A stretch of DNA of 48,203 nt from contig RECD01000101.1 of assembly GCA_007694185.1 (NCBI GenBank), positions 1-48,203 of the forward strand, given 5' to 3'. Source of the DNA: Planctomycetaceae bacterium. GTDB lineage: Bacteria > Planctomycetota > Planctomycetia > Pirellulales > Pirellulaceae. The translations under genes were made by a program, and so were the position numbers. The notes under the pieces were generated by a model that was not told where the DNA came from, made no database searches, and saw nothing but the letters and a program-made list of their open reading frames with translations. This document shows positions 26,793 through 36,853 of the stretch, one piece after another; the first letter of the stretch is position 1; the number at the start of each line of letters is the position of its first letter.

Positions 26793-27941
26793 TCACTTCG
26801 TCAACCGCCAACCGCTGTCATCCACGACCAGCGCGGTGTTGCCGCGATGCCGATCGTAGGTCGCTTCCATCTCTTCGACCGAATCGAAAAAGCCGACGAT
26901 GTGGGCGGCGCTGAACGATTCGCCCGCCTTGACCGGTCGCCCGTGGACCTCTTCGATCAGCACGATGATGTTCCCCGGCCGTTGGCTGCACCACGCTTCG
27001 TAGACGACCGACGGTTCCAGGGTTAACCCCGCCAACCACGGCCCGTCACGACCGGTCTCGGGATCACGCAGCCGATAACCGCGCAGAAAGCGTTCCGGGA
27101 TGCGGTTTTGGTCGCGGCGGTAGCCGAACTTGCGATCCGGTGGGAACGGCTGAAAAAACTCCTCAGCCGGGATGCGTACCCCGTTGGGCCCGCCCAGGTA
27201 GCTGAGGTAGATTTCGCTGAACGTGTCGCCGCGGTCGTGTCGGACACAGCCGGGTGTGTCATTGCGAAGGAACATCTCGGGCGAATCGTTGACGCTGTCG
27301 ATCCGGTCCATCAGGACGAAGTACCGCTCGCCACGAGGAAACACCACCCACTGCGTCCAGCGTGAGCCGGGATTCCGACCGGGGGCGGCGTACTCGAACC
27401 GATAGGACGTTTTGACGGCGACGAAGTCGTCTCCACGAATCACCTCGGGCGAGACCGGTTTCATCCGATGGCAGAGCTGCGGGCCTTCGATCATCCGTTT
27501 GCGATGGCTCGACCCGTGGGCCAACAGCGCGTATTCGCGTCGATCCGGATCGACCTCGTTCTCGTACCATACGTATCGCCCGACGCCGTTGCCGTCGGGG
27601 GCGATGATCTCGTCGCCCCACTCCGCGTCGCTGCCCGGTTCCATCAACCAGTCGATGACCATCAGGCCATCCCCCACTTCGCGGAAGCCGGTCGACTTGT
27701 CTCGGAAGGACCCTTTCTCGATCCCCGTCATCCAATGCTTCGGGTTCCGCTTCGGGATCACCGCTTCCAGCAAATCCGTCTCGATCCGAATCGCATCGTC
27801 CGTCTCGATCACCTCCGCCCACTGGGCCGCGGCCGGCATCGGCGACAAAGTGACCGCGGCGATGGCCAGCGTCAGCAGAACCTCGGGCAGCCGGGATCGA
27901 GACGTTCGGGCAACGGGCGACCGGTGGACGATCAAGCACAT
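26793..27941 (-). CDS. Exported protein of unknown function
   Basis: 382 residues. The ATG at 27941 has GGAG 9 bases upstream and gives a normal signal peptide (LPEVLLTLAIAAVTLSPMPAAAQ); the frame is open to 28010 but that start is worse. The mature part is rich in aromatic and acidic residues, with IRIETDLLEAVIPKRNPKHWM, GDGLMVIDWLMEPGSDAEWGD, RWTQWVVFPRGERYFVLMDR and VRHDRGDTFSEIYLSYLGG. No Cys pair, haem motif or catalytic triad is obvious. Stretches such as FVLMDRIDSVNDSPEMFLRND look like a beta-sandwich of the sugar-binding or polysaccharide-lyase accessory kind, which is only a guess. The gene converges with the AsmA-like gene and lies downstream of amylosucrase on the same strand with a gap of about 135 bp. 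I do not recognise the family. Confidence 0.7.
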   Translation of the reverse strand: MCLIVHRSPVARTSRSRLPEVLLTLAIAAVTLSPMPAAAQWAEVIETDDAIRIETDLLEAVIPKRNPKHWMTGIEKGSFRDKSTGFREVGDGLMVIDWLMEPGSDAEWGDEIIAPDGNGVGRYVWYENEVDPDRREYALLAHGSSHRKRMIEGPQLCHRMKPVSPEVIRGDDFVAVKTSYRFEYAAPGRNPGSRWTQWVVFPRGERYFVLMDRIDSVNDSPEMFLRNDTPGCVRHDRGDTFSEIYLSYLGGPNGVRIPAEEFFQPFPPDRKFGYRRDQNRIPERFLRGYRLRDPETGRDGPWLAGLTLEPSVVYEAWCSQRPGNIIVLIEEVHGRPVKAGESFSAAHIVGFFDSVEEMEATYDRHRGNTALVVDDSGWRLTK

Positions 27942-28075
27942 CGGCAGGTTCTCCGCGACGGGATGGAAACAGAGCAGGCCGGTAAACCGATCGGCGAGCG
28001 GCGCTGGCATGCACCCGAAGGCTCAACCAACGCAATCTCGGCATCCGACCACGGAACACCAGTTTAACCGGTCGC

Positions 28076-30064
28076 TCAGACGCGGGTCAGCCACATGGCC
28101 TGATAGGGCTGCAATTGAACGGGGTGGGAGGTGCTGATCGTTTCTTCCGTGATCAGATCTTGAAAGAACCTGCCTAAGCCCGCGGTCCGGAGTCGGTTGG
28201 CCGGGACCTCGAATTCACTTTCGGAAAAATTAGCCAGCACCACCAACCGGCTGCCTTCGTGCTGGCGGACATAGCCGAGCACCGCGGGGCAGTCGGTGGG
28301 GAACAGTTCCATCCGGTTGCCCGCCAACGCGGCCTGAGAACGACGCAGGCGGATCAGCTTCCGCAGCGACTCGAAGATCCGGTGCCTTAGGGCCGCGTCC
28401 TCACGGGCCGGATCGAGCCATTCCCAACGCATCTTGGGGCGGTGAACCCAGCGGGAATCGCTGACCTTGGCCGGATCCTTGACGAAGTCGTAATCGTTGA
28501 TCGTCCCCCATTCCTCGCCGAGGTACAGCAGCGGCACGCCGCCGATGCTGAGCGTCAACGAGTGCAGCAGCAACATCCGGCGGACGGCCAAGTCGATCTG
28601 TTGCTCATCCTGTTCGTCGATCGCCTTTTCGAGACCTGCCAGCGACGCCATCGTGCCGCTGATCCGCATGTCCCCCGTCTGGTGGTTGTGCTGGAAGGGG
28701 ATCCCGCGAGCGAACGAGCCGGGGAACTCGCCGGTGTAAAACCGATTGAGGAATTGTCGGTGGCCGTAGGCCTCGATACCGACCGCCGCCGCGTCGGCGT
28801 CATCAAACGTCCAGCCGATGTCATCATGACACCGCAGGTAATTCACCCAACTCGTCTGCGGCGGCAGCGGGTGCCGGTGGCTGAGCGAACGGACGAGCAG
28901 TTTGGTGTCTCGGGTCGCCAACGATTCCCAGCAGAGCGCCATCAGCGTCGGGTTGTAGGAGAGCTGGCATTCCTCCGGGCTGATGAACCGGACGACCTCG
29001 TCGGGGTGGACGATCGCTTCGCTTTTGAAGACCAACGCGGGCGCCGCGATCCTCGCCAACGCGTTGAAGGCCTGGATCACCCAGTGGGCTTCGGGGAGGT
29101 TTTCACAGGAAGTCCCCATCCGTTTCCACAAAAACGCGGCGGCGTCCAGTCGCAGCACGTCGACGCCCGTATTGGCGATGAACAACATCTCGGCCAACAT
29201 CGCACGGAATACCGCCGGGTTGGCGTAGTTCAGGTCCCACTGGAAGTTGTTGAAGGTCGTCCAGACCCAACGGCTCAAGCCGTCATGCCAAGTGAAATTG
29301 CCACGGCGAACCGAAGGGAAGATTTCCCGCAGCGTTCGCTCGTAGGCGTCGGGGATCTCGCGGTCCGGAAACAGGTAATAAAACTCCTGGTATTCCGGGT
29401 CGCCCGCCAACGCCTCGCGGGCCCACTGGTGATCGTCCGCGGTGTGATTGAAGACGAAATCGAGCACCAGCAGGATGCCGGCCTCGCGGAGTTCGGCCGC
29501 CAGCAACCTCAGGTCTTCGATCGTCCCCAGCCGCGGATCGACGCTGCGATAATTGCTGATCGCGTACCCGCCATCGCTGTCCCCGGGCCGGACGGCAAAC
29601 AGCGGCATCAGGTGCAGGTAGGTCAGCCCCAGATTCTGGAAGTACTGGATGTGCTCGCGGAGCTGGCCGAGGTTCTCGCTGAACAGATCGACGTACAGCG
29701 CGCCGCCAACGATGTTCTGGGACTGAAACCAATCCGGTTCGTTGATCCGCCGCGCGTCGACCTGCCGCAACCCTTCATCTCGCCGAACCCAGCCGCGGGC
29801 GGCCGTTAGCAGGATCTGTTCCAAATGATAGAAAAAATCGTATCGCTGGCCGTAGAGTTGTCGCAGCAGGCGAAACAGCCGCGGCCACTGCTGGACCAAC
29901 TGCTCTTCGAAGGGGTCGCTGACGTCTGCTTCAACCCCCTCGGTTTCCCAGAACTGGACGAGCCGCGGCAACAGCCGCTTGAGGCTGACCTGCGCGTCGT
30001 ACTGGGGTGAGCCCGCGGGGGCGGAAACGGAATAGTTCGAAACACGCAACACGCCGAAAATCAC
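28076..30064 (-). CDS. ams: Amylosucrase (GH13)
   Basis: 662 residues from a GTG at 30064 that overlaps the stop of the upstream synthase gene (GTGA). The enzyme splits sucrose, building an alpha-1,4-glucan from the glucosyl part and releasing fructose. An amylosucrase-type N-terminal helical domain precedes the barrel. Catalytic residues: nucleophile Asp307 in [11 protein letters not shown], acid/base Glu349 in [10 protein letters not shown], and the transition-state Asp at 414/415 in [22 protein letters not shown] and [13 protein letters not shown] are the other conserved regions. It is the last gene of the fruK - sps - ams operon. A sucrose hydrolase or phosphorylase is the alternative, but CHDDIGW and the N-terminal domain favour amylosucrase. 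Confidence 0.92.
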   Translation of the reverse strand: MIFGVLRVSNYSVSAPAGSPQYDAQVSLKRLLPRLVQFWETEGVEADVSDPFEEQLVQQWPRLFRLLRQLYGQRYDFFYHLEQILLTAARGWVRRDEGLRQVDARRINEPDWFQSQNIVGGALYVDLFSENLGQLREHIQYFQNLGLTYLHLMPLFAVRPGDSDGGYAISNYRSVDPRLGTIEDLRLLAAELREAGILLVLDFVFNHTADDHQWAREALAGDPEYQEFYYLFPDREIPDAYERTLREIFPSVRRGNFTWHDGLSRWVWTTFNNFQWDLNYANPAVFRAMLAEMLFIANTGVDVLRLDAAAFLWKRMGTSCENLPEAHWVIQAFNALARIAAPALVFKSEAIVHPDEVVRFISPEECQLSYNPTLMALCWESLATRDTKLLVRSLSHRHPLPPQTSWVNYLRCHDDIGWTFDDADAAAVGIEAYGHRQFLNRFYTGEFPGSFARGIPFQHNHQTGDMRISGTMASLAGLEKAIDEQDEQQIDLAVRRMLLLHSLTLSIGGVPLLYLGEEWGTINDYDFVKDPAKVSDSRWVHRPKMRWEWLDPAREDAALRHRIFESLRKLIRLRRSQAALAGNRMELFPTDCPAVLGYVRQHEGSRLVVLANFSESEFEVPANRLRTAGLGRFFQDLITEETISTSHPVQLQPYQAMWLTRV

Positions 30065-32220
30065 TCCGCGGAATCATTGGGAATCCGAACATTCCCCAAG
30101 AAGTTATAGTATTCGATTCCCTCTAGGATACCCCGCGCGTGGTGCCCTTCCGCGAAATAAACCCGGGGGGATTTACGGAGTTTTTCGAGTTCAGGGCTGT
30201 AATTCCCTACCACCACACCAAGCGTGCGCCCTTTCAGCATCCCCTCGTCGTTGCCAGAATCGCCGGCGATCAGCAATTGCTCGGGCTCGAACCCCCAGCG
30301 GTAGGCCAAATAGCGGATCGACAGGTCACTGCCAGCACGGATCGGAACGATATCGAGGAACATACCCAGCGAAAAAATCACTTTGACCCGCAATCCGGCC
30401 TCGCGGAGCAGACGCCGAATCCGCTGAACGGGGGGGGCGAGTTCAGGGTCGATTTGGTAGCTGACCTTGAACTCCGTCTGCTCGTGGTCCTCCTGCCGCG
30501 TGAAGCCAGGCAGCGGGTCGAGAACCTTGCGGATCTCGTCCGGCCGCCAGTACGCCGAGATCTGGCGTTTCCAACCGAAGTCGGGACGAAGGTCCTTGCC
30601 GTAATACAGCTCCGTTCCGACGGCGGTCGCGAGCACGTCCGGTCGCGGCATGTTCCGCCGCTCGAGCCATTCCATCACGTCGTCCAACCGGCGCCCCGTG
30701 GCGATCCCGAAACCGACATTTCGACCTGCATCCTGAAGCATCTCGATGAATTCCTGCAACGCCTGGTCGTCCCCCTCCAAGGTGTTGTCCAAATCGCAAA
30801 TGATCAACCGATCGAAATCGGGCAACCGCCGCGGTTGGCGACGATCCTCCCACGGGGAAGCGGCGCTTTCTTCCACGATCTCGCCGACGTCTCGCAGGTA
30901 GCGGTCGACGTGATGCTGCCAACTGTAGTGCCGCGTCACCCCCTCGACCCCGTTGTGGGCCCAGGTGTCCCAGGACTCCGGTTCGGTGAGCATGCGCAAC
31001 AACGCATGTTCCATCGCGGAATGATCGAGCGGGTCGACCAGCAGGCCGTTTTGGCAATTGCCGATGATGTCGACCGGGCCGCCATCCGCCGTGGCGATGA
31101 CCGGCAAGCCGCTGGCGCCCGACTCCAGCAGCGTCAGCCCGAACGGTTCCGTGAGCGCCGGGTTGATGAACACGCCACGGAGCTTGGCCGCCCAGCGGTA
31201 GAGTTCCGAGATGTCGCCCGATTGGTGAGACTTGGGGTAGGCCACTTGGCCGTACAGGTCATGCACGTCGATCAGCGTCAAGACGTTCAGCAGCACGCGG
31301 CGGCCGCCGGCAGACAATTCCCGCAAGTCGTCCCGCTGGCCCATCACCAGCACCAGGTTTGCCAATTCCCGGAGCTTCTTAGAGCCACCGTAAACCTCGA
31401 CCAACGTCTCGAAGTTCTTGCGGCTATCGGGCCTGGCGACCGCCAGGATTATCGGCTTGCTCGGATCACGCAGGAACGGTTCCAATCGCTCGGCGATCGG
31501 CGGCGCCGGCCCGTCCGCATCCGGCGGCCGAAAGGCCCCTAGTTCGACACCGGGCGGGATCACTTCCATCCGATCGGGCTGGTAATGCTCGTACTTCTCG
31601 TACTGATCCTTTACCTCTTGCGACGTGCTGGTGATCACCAGCGACGCGGTCTCCAAAGAGATCTCTTCGGCCTCGTTCCGTGCCGAAAACTGATAGGTAT
31701 GTTCGAGCGTTTGTGGGTCGCTCTCCTTCGCGACCATCAGCCGCTCCCGCTTCACCCGTCCCAGCGAGTGGCCGGTGAAGACGTACGGGATTTGCAGCAG
31801 CCGAGCCAATTGGGCGCCGGCGTACCCGGCGTCGGCATAGTGGCCGTGCAGCACGTGCGGGATGCCGTATCGGCGGAAGTGCATCAGGCACTGGTCGACG
31901 AACAATTCCAAATAGGGCCAGAGCGCCTCTTTCCGCAAGTAGCGACGGGGCCCGAAGGGCAAGCGGATGATTCTGGCTTTCGGCCCGATCGATTCCTCGA
32001 CCTGTGCGTACTCGGGGCCGACCCGCGGGTCGACGATCTGGCGGGTGATCAGGTCCACCCGTTCGACCTGTTCGCGACGACCCAGTTCCCGGGCCAATTC
32101 CAGGACGTATTTGACTTGACCGCCGGTATCGGCATCCCGTCCCAATTCCGGTTCGTGGCCACGGATCAAACCGTGCAGGCTGATCAAGGCGATTCTGAGC
32201 TGCGTCGGTTTAGCGGTCAT
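30061..32220 (-). CDS. sps: Sucrose-phosphate synthase fused to a HAD phosphatase domain
   Basis: 719 residues. The ATG at 32220 has GGAG upstream and overlaps the fruK stop by 11 bp. Residues about 1-450 form a GT4 synthase joining UDP- or ADP-glucose to fructose 6-phosphate: [83 protein letters not shown]. Residues about 470-715 form a HAD domain of the sucrose-phosphatase type: DLDNTLE with nucleophile Asp476 and Asp478, [18 protein letters not shown] and [11 protein letters not shown]. The DxDxT motif is intact, so the fused phosphatase may be active, unlike the degenerate domain in some bacterial and plant synthases. A separate phosphatase-like gene lies 1 kb away. Confidence 0.92.
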   Translation of the reverse strand: MTAKPTQLRIALISLHGLIRGHEPELGRDADTGGQVKYVLELARELGRREQVERVDLITRQIVDPRVGPEYAQVEESIGPKARIIRLPFGPRRYLRKEALWPYLELFVDQCLMHFRRYGIPHVLHGHYADAGYAGAQLARLLQIPYVFTGHSLGRVKRERLMVAKESDPQTLEHTYQFSARNEAEEISLETASLVITSTSQEVKDQYEKYEHYQPDRMEVIPPGVELGAFRPPDADGPAPPIAERLEPFLRDPSKPIILAVARPDSRKNFETLVEVYGGSKKLRELANLVLVMGQRDDLRELSAGGRRVLLNVLTLIDVHDLYGQVAYPKSHQSGDISELYRWAAKLRGVFINPALTEPFGLTLLESGASGLPVIATADGGPVDIIGNCQNGLLVDPLDHSAMEHALLRMLTEPESWDTWAHNGVEGVTRHYSWQHHVDRYLRDVGEIVEESAASPWEDRRQPRRLPDFDRLIICDLDNTLEGDDQALQEFIEMLQDAGRNVGFGIATGRRLDDVMEWLERRNMPRPDVLATAVGTELYYGKDLRPDFGWKRQISAYWRPDEIRKVLDPLPGFTRQEDHEQTEFKVSYQIDPELAPPVQRIRRLLREAGLRVKVIFSLGMFLDIVPIRAGSDLSIRYLAYRWGFEPEQLLIAGDSGNDEGMLKGRTLGVVVGNYSPELEKLRKSPRVYFAEGHHARGILEGIEYYNFLGNVRIPNDSAE

Positions 32221-33178
32221 GACGGTTCTCCGTTTGAGCATAAAAATCAGGGTCCACGGAGATCGCGCCGCGAATGCCACAGACGCGAGCGGCGAACGCC
32301 GCCGCTTCCCTCAGCAGTTCTCGTGGTGACTTCTCTGTCGAGAGTCCCCGGATGATTTTGGCGGCGAAGGCGTCTCCCGCGCCGACCGTATCGAGCATTT
32401 GCGGGACCGGGGTCACAGGCACGGCCTCCCATTTCGCGTCTCCCCCACTCCAAGCCGCCCCCAGCTTACCCGCGGTGATCCACAGGTTGTTGATTTCAAA
32501 CCGCTCCCGCAGCTCTTCCGCTAAACCACGGTAGGGCTGCCACCGGAGCGTTTCGTCCCCCTCGGCAGCGTCGTCCGCAGGGGCAGCGGTTACCGTCTCG
32601 GCCGAGGCCAAGCCGGCGTTCTCCGCCAACTCGACCAGTTCGGCCAGGTTCAATTTCACGTGACCGGCATTGCGGAGTATCGGCTCGGTCCAGTCCGGGT
32701 CAAAATGCGGAGGCCGCAGGTTGATGTCGACAAACCTTGGGCAATCGAGCCGGTCGGCCAAACCGAAGATCGTCCGCCGCGATTCCTCCCCACGCAGCGC
32801 CAGGCTGCCGTGATAAAAAATCCCCCAAGGTGAGCCCGCCTCAACCGCGTCGGTCACCCGAATGTGGTCGTAAGCGACGTCGTCCCAGAAGCGATAACTC
32901 GGTTCGCCTCCCGACAATTCGATGTCGACCCGACCGGTGGTGTGATCGGGCAGAACCTGCAAAGCTGACCCGTCCAGGCCCCAGCGGCGCATCGCCTCGA
33001 TGACCTCTTCGCCCGCCTCGTCTTGGCCGACGGCCGAGACCATCAGCGGATGGCTGCCGAGGCCACGCAGGTTCCAGGCAACGTTGAAGGGAGCCCCGCC
33101 GAGCACCCTGCGGTCCGGAAAACAATCGAATAAGACTTCACCCGCGATCAGCGGACGAAGGGTCGAACTGAAACTCAC
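32210..33178 (-). CDS. PfkB-family fructokinase
   Basis: 322 residues from a GTG at 33178. It would phosphorylate fructose to fructose 6-phosphate, returning the product of amylosucrase to the precursor of sucrose-phosphate synthase. Landmarks: [16 protein letters not shown] (substrate-binding start), [38 protein letters not shown], and the ATP/anion-hole signature [16 protein letters not shown] with the catalytic aspartate. An extra charged stretch ([15 protein letters not shown]) follows [10 protein letters not shown]. It is the first gene of the minus-strand operon and its stop lies 11 bp inside the synthase gene. It is divergent from the stand-alone phosphatase across about 100 bp, where both promoters must lie. 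Substrate is assigned from the neighbours. Confidence 0.88.
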   Translation of the reverse strand: MSFSSTLRPLIAGEVLFDCFPDRRVLGGAPFNVAWNLRGLGSHPLMVSAVGQDEAGEEVIEAMRRWGLDGSALQVLPDHTTGRVDIELSGGEPSYRFWDDVAYDHIRVTDAVEAGSPWGIFYHGSLALRGEESRRTIFGLADRLDCPRFVDINLRPPHFDPDWTEPILRNAGHVKLNLAELVELAENAGLASAETVTAAPADDAAEGDETLRWQPYRGLAEELRERFEINNLWITAGKLGAAWSGGDAKWEAVPVTPVPQMLDTVGAGDAFAAKIIRGLSTEKSPRELLREAAAFAARVCGIRGAISVDPDFYAQTENRHDR

Positions 33179-33282
33179 AATGCAACTCGATGTCCCCGCG
33201 ATCGAATCCTCCCGCCCGTGCTTGGCGAGAACGGACCCTCCGAGGGGCTGTTAACCGGTCGGAGACGATCACGGAGTAAGTC

Positions 33283-34224
33283 ATGGTTGAAACCCGCACT
33301 GCCCGATCATCGATCATGGCACCAATCTTGGCGACCGATCTGGACGGAACGCTGATCCCGCTGCCTCCGCAGGAGCCGTCGGAAACCCCCGAAAACACGG
33401 TGAATTCGGGCCATCCGATCGGCGAAGAGTCGAGCCGACTTCAACGCTCAGCCCTGCGACGGCTGCAACAACTGGTCGACGCCGGCAGCCTGGAGATCCT
33501 CTTCGTTACCGGACGCCATCTGGCCAGCATCCTCGAGGTGATTCGCCGGGAGTCACTGCCGGTTCCCGATTGGATCATCGGGGATGTTGGCACGACCGTC
33601 CTGCAGCGACGACCCGATGGAGCCTATCGGGTGATGGAGGCTTATGTCAACCATCTGGACCGGATCGCCGGCGACCTGCGGGCTGCCGAGGTTCGCTGCG
33701 AGGTCGACGATTTGGACGGTTTGGTGTTGCAGGAATCGGAGAAACAAGGCCTTCACAAGTTGAGCTTTTATTGCGACGCCGGCGAAGTCGAGCGGCTCGG
33801 AGAAGACCTTAGAAGACGGTTGGTCGAGCGATCGGTTCGGTACCGCGTCGTGGCGAGCATCGATCCGTTCACGAACGACGGCCTGATCGACCTGCTGCCG
33901 ATCGGAGTGGACAAGGCGGCCGCGATCCGCTGGTGGGCGGAGAGACAAGGCCACCCGGCCGAGACGATCATTTTCGCAGGCGATTCCGGGAATGACTTCG
34001 CCGCGCTGACCGCGGGCTACCGCGCGGTGCTGGTCGGCAACGCCGATCCGGCTTTGGCAGAGCGGGTCCGTCGCCACCACGATTCGGCCGGCACCTCCGA
34101 CCGGTTCTACCATGCGTCCGGACTCGCCACGGCGGGCGTTTGGGAGGGGCTGAGCCATTTCACCGGAATCGAGCCTGTCGGGGATAGCCAGGTGGAACCT
34201 GTCGGGACGAAACCGCTGAGCTGA
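33283..34224 (+). CDS. Stand-alone sucrose-6-phosphate phosphatase-like HAD protein
   Basis: 313 residues. The ATG at 33283 has GGAG 6 bases upstream; Met12 is an alternative. HAD motifs: DLDGTLIPL with the nucleophile and acid aspartates, TGRHLAS, PDWIIGDVGTTVL, lysine in GLHKLSFY, and AGDSGNDFAAL binding magnesium. The cap layout and GDVGT region match the sucrose-phosphatase/mannosylglycerate-phosphatase group. In this cluster it most likely hydrolyses sucrose 6-phosphate to sucrose, duplicating the phosphatase domain fused to the synthase. It is divergent from the operon, and a GC-rich hairpin lies behind its stop. A different sugar phosphate cannot be excluded. Confidence 0.85.
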   Translation: MVETRTARSSIMAPILATDLDGTLIPLPPQEPSETPENTVNSGHPIGEESSRLQRSALRRLQQLVDAGSLEILFVTGRHLASILEVIRRESLPVPDWIIGDVGTTVLQRRPDGAYRVMEAYVNHLDRIAGDLRAAEVRCEVDDLDGLVLQESEKQGLHKLSFYCDAGEVERLGEDLRRRLVERSVRYRVVASIDPFTNDGLIDLLPIGVDKAAAIRWWAERQGHPAETIIFAGDSGNDFAALTAGYRAVLVGNADPALAERVRRHHDSAGTSDRFYHASGLATAGVWEGLSHFTGIEPVGDSQVEPVGTKPLS

Positions 34225-34284
34225 TACGGCGTTTGCCGTCGCCTCGCCGGCACGAAGTCCGCCGTCCGCCGGCAGCGACGAACC

Positions 34285-34304
34285 CCCCCGCCGCATCGCG
34301 GGGG
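34285..34304. terminator. GC-rich hairpin behind the phosphatase gene
   Basis: CCCCCGC (34285-34291) pairs with GCGGGGG (34298-34304) around a 6-nt loop, 60 bp behind the stop codon. No T-run follows, so it is a possible rather than clear terminator. Confidence 0.4.
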
Positions 34305-34350
34305 CGGTTGCCCCCCACCCGCCCCGCTTGGTACGCTTCGACTTTCCGTC

Positions 34351-35415
34351 GTGACGTCTGACAGCCGATTCACTCCGCACCCCCTAGCCGCCGTGTCCCA
34401 CGCTCTGATCGGTCCGATCGCGATTCATTTGCCGGAGCGGATCGAGACGAATGAAGACTTGCGAAGGGAGCATCCCGATTGGGATCTGGACCAGATCGCG
34501 GAAAAGACCGGTATCCTGCAGCGGCCGATCGCCGCCGAGGGGGAAACGGCAAGTGATTTGGCTTTTCAGGCGGCCGAAAAACTGTTTGCCACCCACAGGA
34601 TCGATCGGTCGTCGATCGATTTCGTGCTGTTTTGCACGCAAACCCCCGATTACCCCCTGCCGACGACGAGCTGCCTGTTGCAGGATCGGTTGGGGCTGTC
34701 CGTGAACTGCGGCGCGCTCGATTTCAACCTCGGTTGCAGCGGCTATGTCTACGGTTTGGCGTTGGCTGACGGCCTGATCCGTTCCGGGGCCGCTCGCCAA
34801 GTGTTGCTACTGACCGCCGAAACCTACAGCAAGTACATCGACCCGGACGATCGCAGCCTGCGGACGATCTTCGGAGATGCGGCGGCGGCGACCCTGCTCA
34901 CGGCTCACTCCGAACCGAGCCTGTGGGGGTTCCAGTTCGGCACCGACGGCAGCGGTGCGGATACGTTGTTGGTCAGCGATGGCGGGGCCCGACCGGCAGC
35001 CGACGCGATCCGCCCCCGACACCGGAAACGGTGGAACAGCCGCTTGTACATGGACGGACCCAGCCTGATCAATTTCACCGTCGAGGCGATCCCTCGCTTG
35101 ATCGACGAAATTCTTGCCAAGCAGCAGTTGACCCAGCCGCAGATTCATCGGTTCCTGATGCATCAAGCGACCCGCAAGATGCTGCAACAGATGGCCCAGC
35201 GGATGGGTGTTGACGAGACGCGAATGCCGATCGACATGGAAGACGTCGGCAACACCGTTTCCTGCACGCTGCCGATCTTGATCGATCGGTTGCGGAAACG
35301 TGGCGATTTGCCCGCCGGCGAGACCAACCTGTTGGTCGGTTTTGGTGTCGGATTATCCTGGGCAGGTTGTTTGTGGCGTGACAACTGGCCCGGCTCCCAA
35401 CCTCAACCCTTGTGA
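34351..35415 (+). CDS. Beta-ketoacyl-ACP synthase III-like enzyme (FabH family)
   Basis: 354 residues from a GTG at 34351; a second in-frame GTG at 34393 is near where family similarity starts (ALIGPIAIHLPERIETNEDL). FabH-type enzymes condense an acyl-CoA with malonyl-ACP. The triad is present: Cys in FNLGCSGYVYGLA, His in FLMHQATRKML, and Asn in DVGNTVSCTLPI. FCTQTPDYPLPTTSCLLQDRLGL and TAETYSKYIDPDDRSLRTIFGDAAAA are also typical. The KAS III relatives found outside fatty-acid operons often prime special lipids, so the acyl substrate is uncertain. Its stop is 7 bp before the YqgE start, making an operon with the next two genes. Confidence 0.88.
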   Translation: MTSDSRFTPHPLAAVSHALIGPIAIHLPERIETNEDLRREHPDWDLDQIAEKTGILQRPIAAEGETASDLAFQAAEKLFATHRIDRSSIDFVLFCTQTPDYPLPTTSCLLQDRLGLSVNCGALDFNLGCSGYVYGLALADGLIRSGAARQVLLLTAETYSKYIDPDDRSLRTIFGDAAAATLLTAHSEPSLWGFQFGTDGSGADTLLVSDGGARPAADAIRPRHRKRWNSRLYMDGPSLINFTVEAIPRLIDEILAKQQLTQPQIHRFLMHQATRKMLQQMAQRMGVDETRMPIDMEDVGNTVSCTLPILIDRLRKRGDLPAGETNLLVGFGVGLSWAGCLWRDNWPGSQPQPL

Positions 35416-35422
35416 TCGAGTC

Positions 35423-36022
35423 ATGCCCCGAATCGCCGGTCGAATGTTGGTGGCGTCTCCCTACCTGACCGACGAAAATTTTTTTCGATCGGTGATCTAC
35501 CTGATTCGACATGACGAAGAGGGCGCCTTCGGCCTGGTGCTGAATCGCCCCACAACGCAGTCCCTGGGGCCGGCCTTCGCGGACCGCTTGGGCCACGAAC
35601 CTGCGCGGTCGGATTCGATTCACGTCGGCGGCCCCGTCGAGGGCCCCCTGATGGCGTTGCACACCCTGCCGGGGCTTGGCGAACCCTGCGGCCCCGATTG
35701 CCTTCGCGGCGACGTCGATTCGCCGCCGGACGACTTGGCGGGGACCAGCCCGCTCTGGCTCACGGCCGACGAAGACCAATTGATGGCACTGGCCGATCGT
35801 ACCGACATTCGAGTCAAGTTCATCGCCGGATACAGCGGCTGGGGCGTCGGTCAGCTCGATCGCGAACTGGAGCAGGGCGGTTGGTTGGTCGGGCCACCCG
35901 AATGGGAGTTGATCTTCGCCGATACCGAGACCGTCTGGGAGGAACTCGTTAAACGCTTGGGGCGTGAAATCCTCGGTGACATCGTCCGCGCCCCGCTGGG
36001 CGACGACCCTCAGTGGAATTGA
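35423..36022 (+). CDS. YqgE/AlgH family protein
   Basis: 199 residues from the ATG at 35423, where family similarity begins (MPRIAGRMLVASPYLTDENF); the longer frame from 35300 lies inside the upstream gene. Landmarks: FFRSVIYLIRHDEEGAFGLVLNRP, HVGGPVEG, VKFIAGYSGWGVGQLDRELEQGGWLVGP and LGREILGDIVRAPLGDDPQWN, the C-terminal hallmark of the family. It is a soluble cytosolic protein of the UPF0301 group; the biochemical role is not established. The stop touches the start of the phosphatase gene, so the two are translationally coupled. Confidence 0.93.
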   Translation: MPRIAGRMLVASPYLTDENFFRSVIYLIRHDEEGAFGLVLNRPTTQSLGPAFADRLGHEPARSDSIHVGGPVEGPLMALHTLPGLGEPCGPDCLRGDVDSPPDDLAGTSPLWLTADEDQLMALADRTDIRVKFIAGYSGWGVGQLDRELEQGGWLVGPPEWELIFADTETVWEELVKRLGREILGDIVRAPLGDDPQWN

Positions 36023-36025
36023 GTG

Positions 36026-36805
36026 ATGCGACGGTACGTGATCGGCGATGTCCACGGCTGCAGCAAAGCCCTCCGGGCCCTGGTGGACGAGATCTCGCCG
36101 GAGCGTGACGACACGCTCATTTTTTTAGGCGACTTCATCGATCGTGGCCCCGATTCACGGGGCGTTCTCGATCTGGTCATCGATTTGGCCGGCTACACCC
36201 GCGTCGTCCCGCTCCGCGGCAACCATGAGCTGATGATGATGGGAGTGTTGTTCGGCGGACTTGGTCCCGATGTCTGGATTCGCTGCGGGGGACACACCAC
36301 GATCGCCAATTACGGCGGCAACTTAGATCGCGTCCCCGATTCACACGTCCAGTTCCTGCAATCGCTGCATCGTCATCACGAAACCGAGCGGGAAATTTTT
36401 ATCCATGCGGGCTACCTGCCGCAGTGCGCGATCGAGCACACCGATGACGCGGTCCGCTACTGGAACCATCCCCAGATTTGGCCGGGCCCGCATCGCAGCG
36501 GCAAACGGGCTTACGTCGGCCATACACCCCAACCGGACGGTGAGGTGCTGAACCTGGGCCACCTCGTTTGCGTCGATACGTATTGCTTTGGCGACGGCTG
36601 GCTGACGGCGGTCGACCTCGATTCTCACGCGACGTTGCAAGCGTCCAAACAGGGCCACCTGAGGCGGGTCCCCCTGCAAATGATGCTGAACTGGTTCAAG
36701 CGAATGGTCGGGCGTGAACCGGCAACGAAACGCCGTGCCGGCCAAGCGAGCGATCCGGATCGAACGCTGAAAGAACTCGGTTTTCCCGAGCCGCCAGGCC
36801 GTTGA
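36026..36805 (+). CDS. PPP-family metallophosphatase
   Basis: 259 residues from ATG 36026; a GTG at 36023 directly after the YqgE stop would add one residue. The metallophosphoesterase signature is complete: GDVHGCSKAL, GDFIDRGPDSRG, RGNHELMMMG, and later histidines in FIHAGYLP and YVGHTPQ. It resembles bacterial PrpA/PrpE-like serine/threonine or Ap4A phosphatases, all binding two metals. The C-terminal 50 residues (FKRMVGREPATKRRAG and onward) are basic and outside the catalytic domain. The substrate cannot be told from sequence. Third gene of the KAS III - YqgE - phosphatase run. Confidence 0.9.
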   Translation: MRRYVIGDVHGCSKALRALVDEISPERDDTLIFLGDFIDRGPDSRGVLDLVIDLAGYTRVVPLRGNHELMMMGVLFGGLGPDVWIRCGGHTTIANYGGNLDRVPDSHVQFLQSLHRHHETEREIFIHAGYLPQCAIEHTDDAVRYWNHPQIWPGPHRSGKRAYVGHTPQPDGEVLNLGHLVCVDTYCFGDGWLTAVDLDSHATLQASKQGHLRRVPLQMMLNWFKRMVGREPATKRRAGQASDPDRTLKELGFPEPPGR

Positions 36806-36853
36806 ACTTCACGCGGTGTGGATCTGACCGGCTCGCGTCCGCTCGGCCGCGAC

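Noticed and set aside
28442-29809. 455-codon plus-strand frame opposite amylosucrase
   Set aside because: Shadow of the GC-rich amylosucrase gene; its own translation has no recognisable motifs while the minus strand has a full catalytic set.
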